Source of the DNA: Bryobacterales bacterium
GTDB lineage: Bacteria; Acidobacteriota; Terriglobia; Bryobacterales; Bryobacteraceae
NCBI GenBank assembly: GCA_003132865.1
Contig: PKYZ01000395.1
Location: forward strand, 1-6,895
Direction of reading: 5' to 3'
DNA: 6,895 nucleotides
This document shows positions 5,298-6,895 of the stretch, piece by piece; within the stretch, counting starts at the first letter, position 1, and every line of letters begins with the position of its first letter. A program made the position numbers and the translations under genes. The notes below the pieces were generated by a model. It was not told where the DNA came from. It ran no database searches and worked only from the letters and a program-made list of their open reading frames with translations.

Positions 5298-5699
5298 ATG
5301 CGTCTCCTCCTCTTTGCAGTGCTGGCTCTGGGCGCGTACGGGCAGAAGCGGTTTCCGCCGGACATTGTTCCACAAGGGTGGCTCGATCGCCGCGACCCGT
5401 TGGCGATCGATCCGACGCATTACCACTTGAATTTCGAAAATGCGCACGTGCGCGCCATCCGGCTCACGCTGAAGGCGAACGAGGCCGTGCACATGCACGA
5501 CGACGTGGATGCGCTCGCCGTGTGCATCCACGAGTGCCACCTGTGCTTTAAGAGTTTCAACGGACGCACTCAGGATGTGCGCATGGAAAGCGGCGAGACC
5601 CGCTGGTTTTATGGCGACACACGCTCCGTCTGTAACCTGAGCGCGCGCCCGATGGAAATGCTTTTCATCGAGGTGAAGGCCGCGAGTAAAGATCGATAA
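5298..5699 (+). CDS. Small secreted cupin-like protein (133 aa)
   Basis: The start at ATG 5298 gives a classic signal peptide, MRLLLFAVLALGAYG then Q, with likely cleavage near residue 15, so the product is exported. The body follows the layout of small bacterial cupins: DPTHYHLNFEN (38-48), VRAIRLTLKANEAVHMHDD with an HxH pair at 65/67 where cupin motif 1 carries metal-binding histidines, then a strand, NGRTQDVRMESGETRWFYGD, and MLFIEVKA at the end. The strand after motif 1 reads AVCIHECHLCF (C76, C80, C83, H78, H81), unusually rich in metal- or disulfide-forming residues. Motif 2 is degenerate, so metal binding and enzymatic function are uncertain. The frame is open back to 4932, but that region carries the chemoreceptor relic and the stem-loop, so the longer form is rejected. 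The tail overlaps the convergent M64 gene by 35 nt. Confidence 0.72.
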   Translation: MRLLLFAVLALGAYGQKRFPPDIVPQGWLDRRDPLAIDPTHYHLNFENAHVRAIRLTLKANEAVHMHDDVDALAVCIHECHLCFKSFNGRTQDVRMESGETRWFYGDTRSVCNLSARPMEMLFIEVKAASKDR

Positions 5700-6895
5700 T
5701 CCGCTCGATGGCCCGCCGGCACACGGCGCAGAAGCCCACTTCGTCGCGCGTGAACATAATACAATCCGCCTGCGGCCGGTAGTAGCCGCGTCCCTCGTAC
5801 ATGGCTCCTTCGAACGCCCCCACCGCGTGTCCGTGCGGGCCCGAGGCGAGCAGCGCGGTGGTCTTTTCACGCTCTTCGCGGAACAGCGCCTCCATCTCAT
5901 CTTCGGGCCGATGTTCGGCGCGAATCTGCCGGCGGCGGGCCTGAATCTGCTTCTCCAACGCTTCGAACGCCTCCTTGGGCCACGGTGTCGGCAGCGGCGT
6001 ACCCGCGGCGAGCAGTCCGCTCCATTTCGCCGCGTGCGGATCGGCGGTGACGTTAGGCTCCCACGGTTCCGGCCGCGCGGTGGCCGCTTCATACGCCACG
6101 TCCGAAGTGTAGTATTCATCCGCCAGGCCCGCAAAGTGATGGCCGAATTCATGCACGAAGACGTACGGCGTAAAAGCGTTGTCGGCCGCCACCGTGGCGT
6201 ACAGGTTGAAGATCCCGCCGCCGCCGTACTTGCGGTCGTTCACCACGATTTCGATGAACTCGTAAGGAGCAGCCGATGCGGCTTCGCGCATGCGCTTGTT
6301 GTCAAACCCCAGCACGTAACGCTCGGAGCCAAAGGCGTCGTAGGTCGCACGCAGCGGCGACCTGCGATAGATGCCATCCGAAGGGCGGGACACGCCGCTC
6401 TCCTCGGCCGGAGTGTCCACGGCCCACACGTTGAAATCGCCGCGGCGTTCCTTGAATGGCGACGCGGCGAACAACAGATCCACCATGCGCCGCGCGTCTT
6501 TGTGCCACTTTTCCATCTCCGCGGCGGTGTAGCCGTCGCCCATCAGCAGCAGATCCACCTTGTCGCGCGGTTCGCCGTTCTGCATCACAGCCCAGACCTT
6601 TACGTTAGCCGGGACGTTGGCCGGCGGCCCGGAGCGGTCGATGGCCGGGTCGGCCGGATCGACGGCCAGAGACCACAGTTCCCGAAACGCGTTTTGCCGA
6701 TCGCGTCTCTTGACGACGACCTGCACGGGGGCCGTGGGAGCGGGAAACCGCAGCGACTCGTGAAACTGCCGCCGGACTTCCGCCGCTTCGGGCGTTTCCT
6801 GCCATTCGCCGAATATGCTGGCGAAGCCGCGCGAATACAGCACGCGATTGGTCTTGCGATCCAGCACTTCGAAGTAATACTTGCCGAGGTTGGTG
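5665..6895 (-). CDS. IgA peptidase M64 family zinc metallopeptidase (5' end outside window)
   Basis: The minus-strand frame is open from the right edge; 409 codons are visible, ending in TGA at 5667-5665. The N-terminal part (TNLGKYYFEVLD, YSRGFASIFGEW) matches the M64 N-terminal beta domain, and the catalytic domain follows from about VDLLLMGDGYT. FNLYATVAADNAFTPYVF leads into VHEFGHHFAGLADEYY, the HExxH zinc-peptidase motif (His codons 6151-6153 and 6139-6141), followed by DEY, where the next metal ligand is expected. The C-terminus keeps the family cysteines in ADCIMFTRDEVGFCAVC. A charged stretch of about 40 residues, EALEKQIQARRRQIRAEHR and onwards, is probably a helical insertion. Family members are usually secreted or surface-anchored; the signal peptide would lie beyond the window. 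Cleavage of immunoglobulin is known only for the founding Clostridium enzyme, so the natural substrate here is unknown. The GTG at 6867 is internal, not the start. Confidence 0.93.
   Translation of the reverse strand, partial: TNLGKYYFEVLDRKTNRVLYSRGFASIFGEWQETPEAAEVRRQFHESLRFPAPTAPVQVVVKRRDRQNAFRELWSLAVDPADPAIDRSGPPANVPANVKVWAVMQNGEPRDKVDLLLMGDGYTAAEMEKWHKDARRMVDLLFAASPFKERRGDFNVWAVDTPAEESGVSRPSDGIYRRSPLRATYDAFGSERYVLGFDNKRMREAASAAPYEFIEIVVNDRKYGGGGIFNLYATVAADNAFTPYVFVHEFGHHFAGLADEYYTSDVAYEAATARPEPWEPNVTADPHAAKWSGLLAAGTPLPTPWPKEAFEALEKQIQARRRQIRAEHRPEDEMEALFREEREKTTALLASGPHGHAVGAFEGAMYEGRGYYRPQADCIMFTRDEVGFCAVCRRAIERIIDLYSRPSPR

Noticed and set aside
5523..5546. CxxxCxxC in the cupin-like protein as a radical SAM iron-sulfur motif
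   Set aside because: The protein is a 133-residue exported beta-rich cupin-like protein with no TIM-barrel context; the spacing match is most likely coincidental.
5292..6152. 286-codon minus-strand frame overlapping the M64 gene and the cupin-like gene
   Set aside because: It is an alternative frame of the M64 coding strand; the M64 frame carries HEFGH and the family cysteines, this one has no motif.

Overview
This window looks like a GC-rich bacterial chromosome segment, most probably from an Acidobacteriota member of the Solibacter/Bryobacter type. That placement is an inference from gene style: a secreted IgA-peptidase M64 family protein, a RAYT remnant with GGACAGG-type palindromes, frequent GTG starts and high third-position GC. 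No rRNA or marker gene is present to fix the taxonomy.

Layout from left to right. (1) 1-190, minus strand: N-terminus of a short-chain dehydrogenase resembling HSDL2, running off the left edge. (2) 191-283: AT-rich divergent promoter region. (3) 284-2542, plus: a complete 752-residue transketolase-family enzyme with a TPP motif that reads GDA instead of GDG and an N-terminal extension of about 50 residues. (4) 2543-3022: a small REP/RAYT island, with two nearly identical 33-bp palindromic repeats in direct orientation bracketing a frameshifted RAYT (Y1-family) transposase that has lost the segment expected to carry the catalytic tyrosine. (5) 3023-3264: non-coding sequence with small palindromes and an extended -10 candidate. 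(6) 3265-4236, plus: ornithine cyclodeaminase/mu-crystallin family oxidoreductase. (7) 4301-4870, plus: four-helix CvpA-family membrane protein. (8) 4871-5297: a non-coding stretch holding a 19-bp long-range stem closing an approximately 80-nt, internally structured loop, followed by a fragment on the minus strand that reads as the last 32 residues of a methyl-accepting chemotaxis protein. (9) 5298-5699, plus: small secreted cupin-like protein with a cysteine/histidine-rich strand. (10) 5665-6895, minus: M64 family zinc peptidase, entering from the right edge and overlapping the cupin gene tail to tail by 35 nt.

The genes do not form one pathway. The transketolase (carbon metabolism), cyclodeaminase-family enzyme (amino or imino acid redox) and CvpA protein are co-directional, but REP/RAYT debris separates the first two. 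Only the cyclodeaminase-cvpA pair (64 nt apart) is close enough to be co-transcribed. The two exported proteins at the right end are convergent.

The most unusual material is non-coding or decayed: the REP/RAYT island, the candidate structured RNA after cvpA, and the chemoreceptor fragment. No intact novel defence or mobile system is visible.
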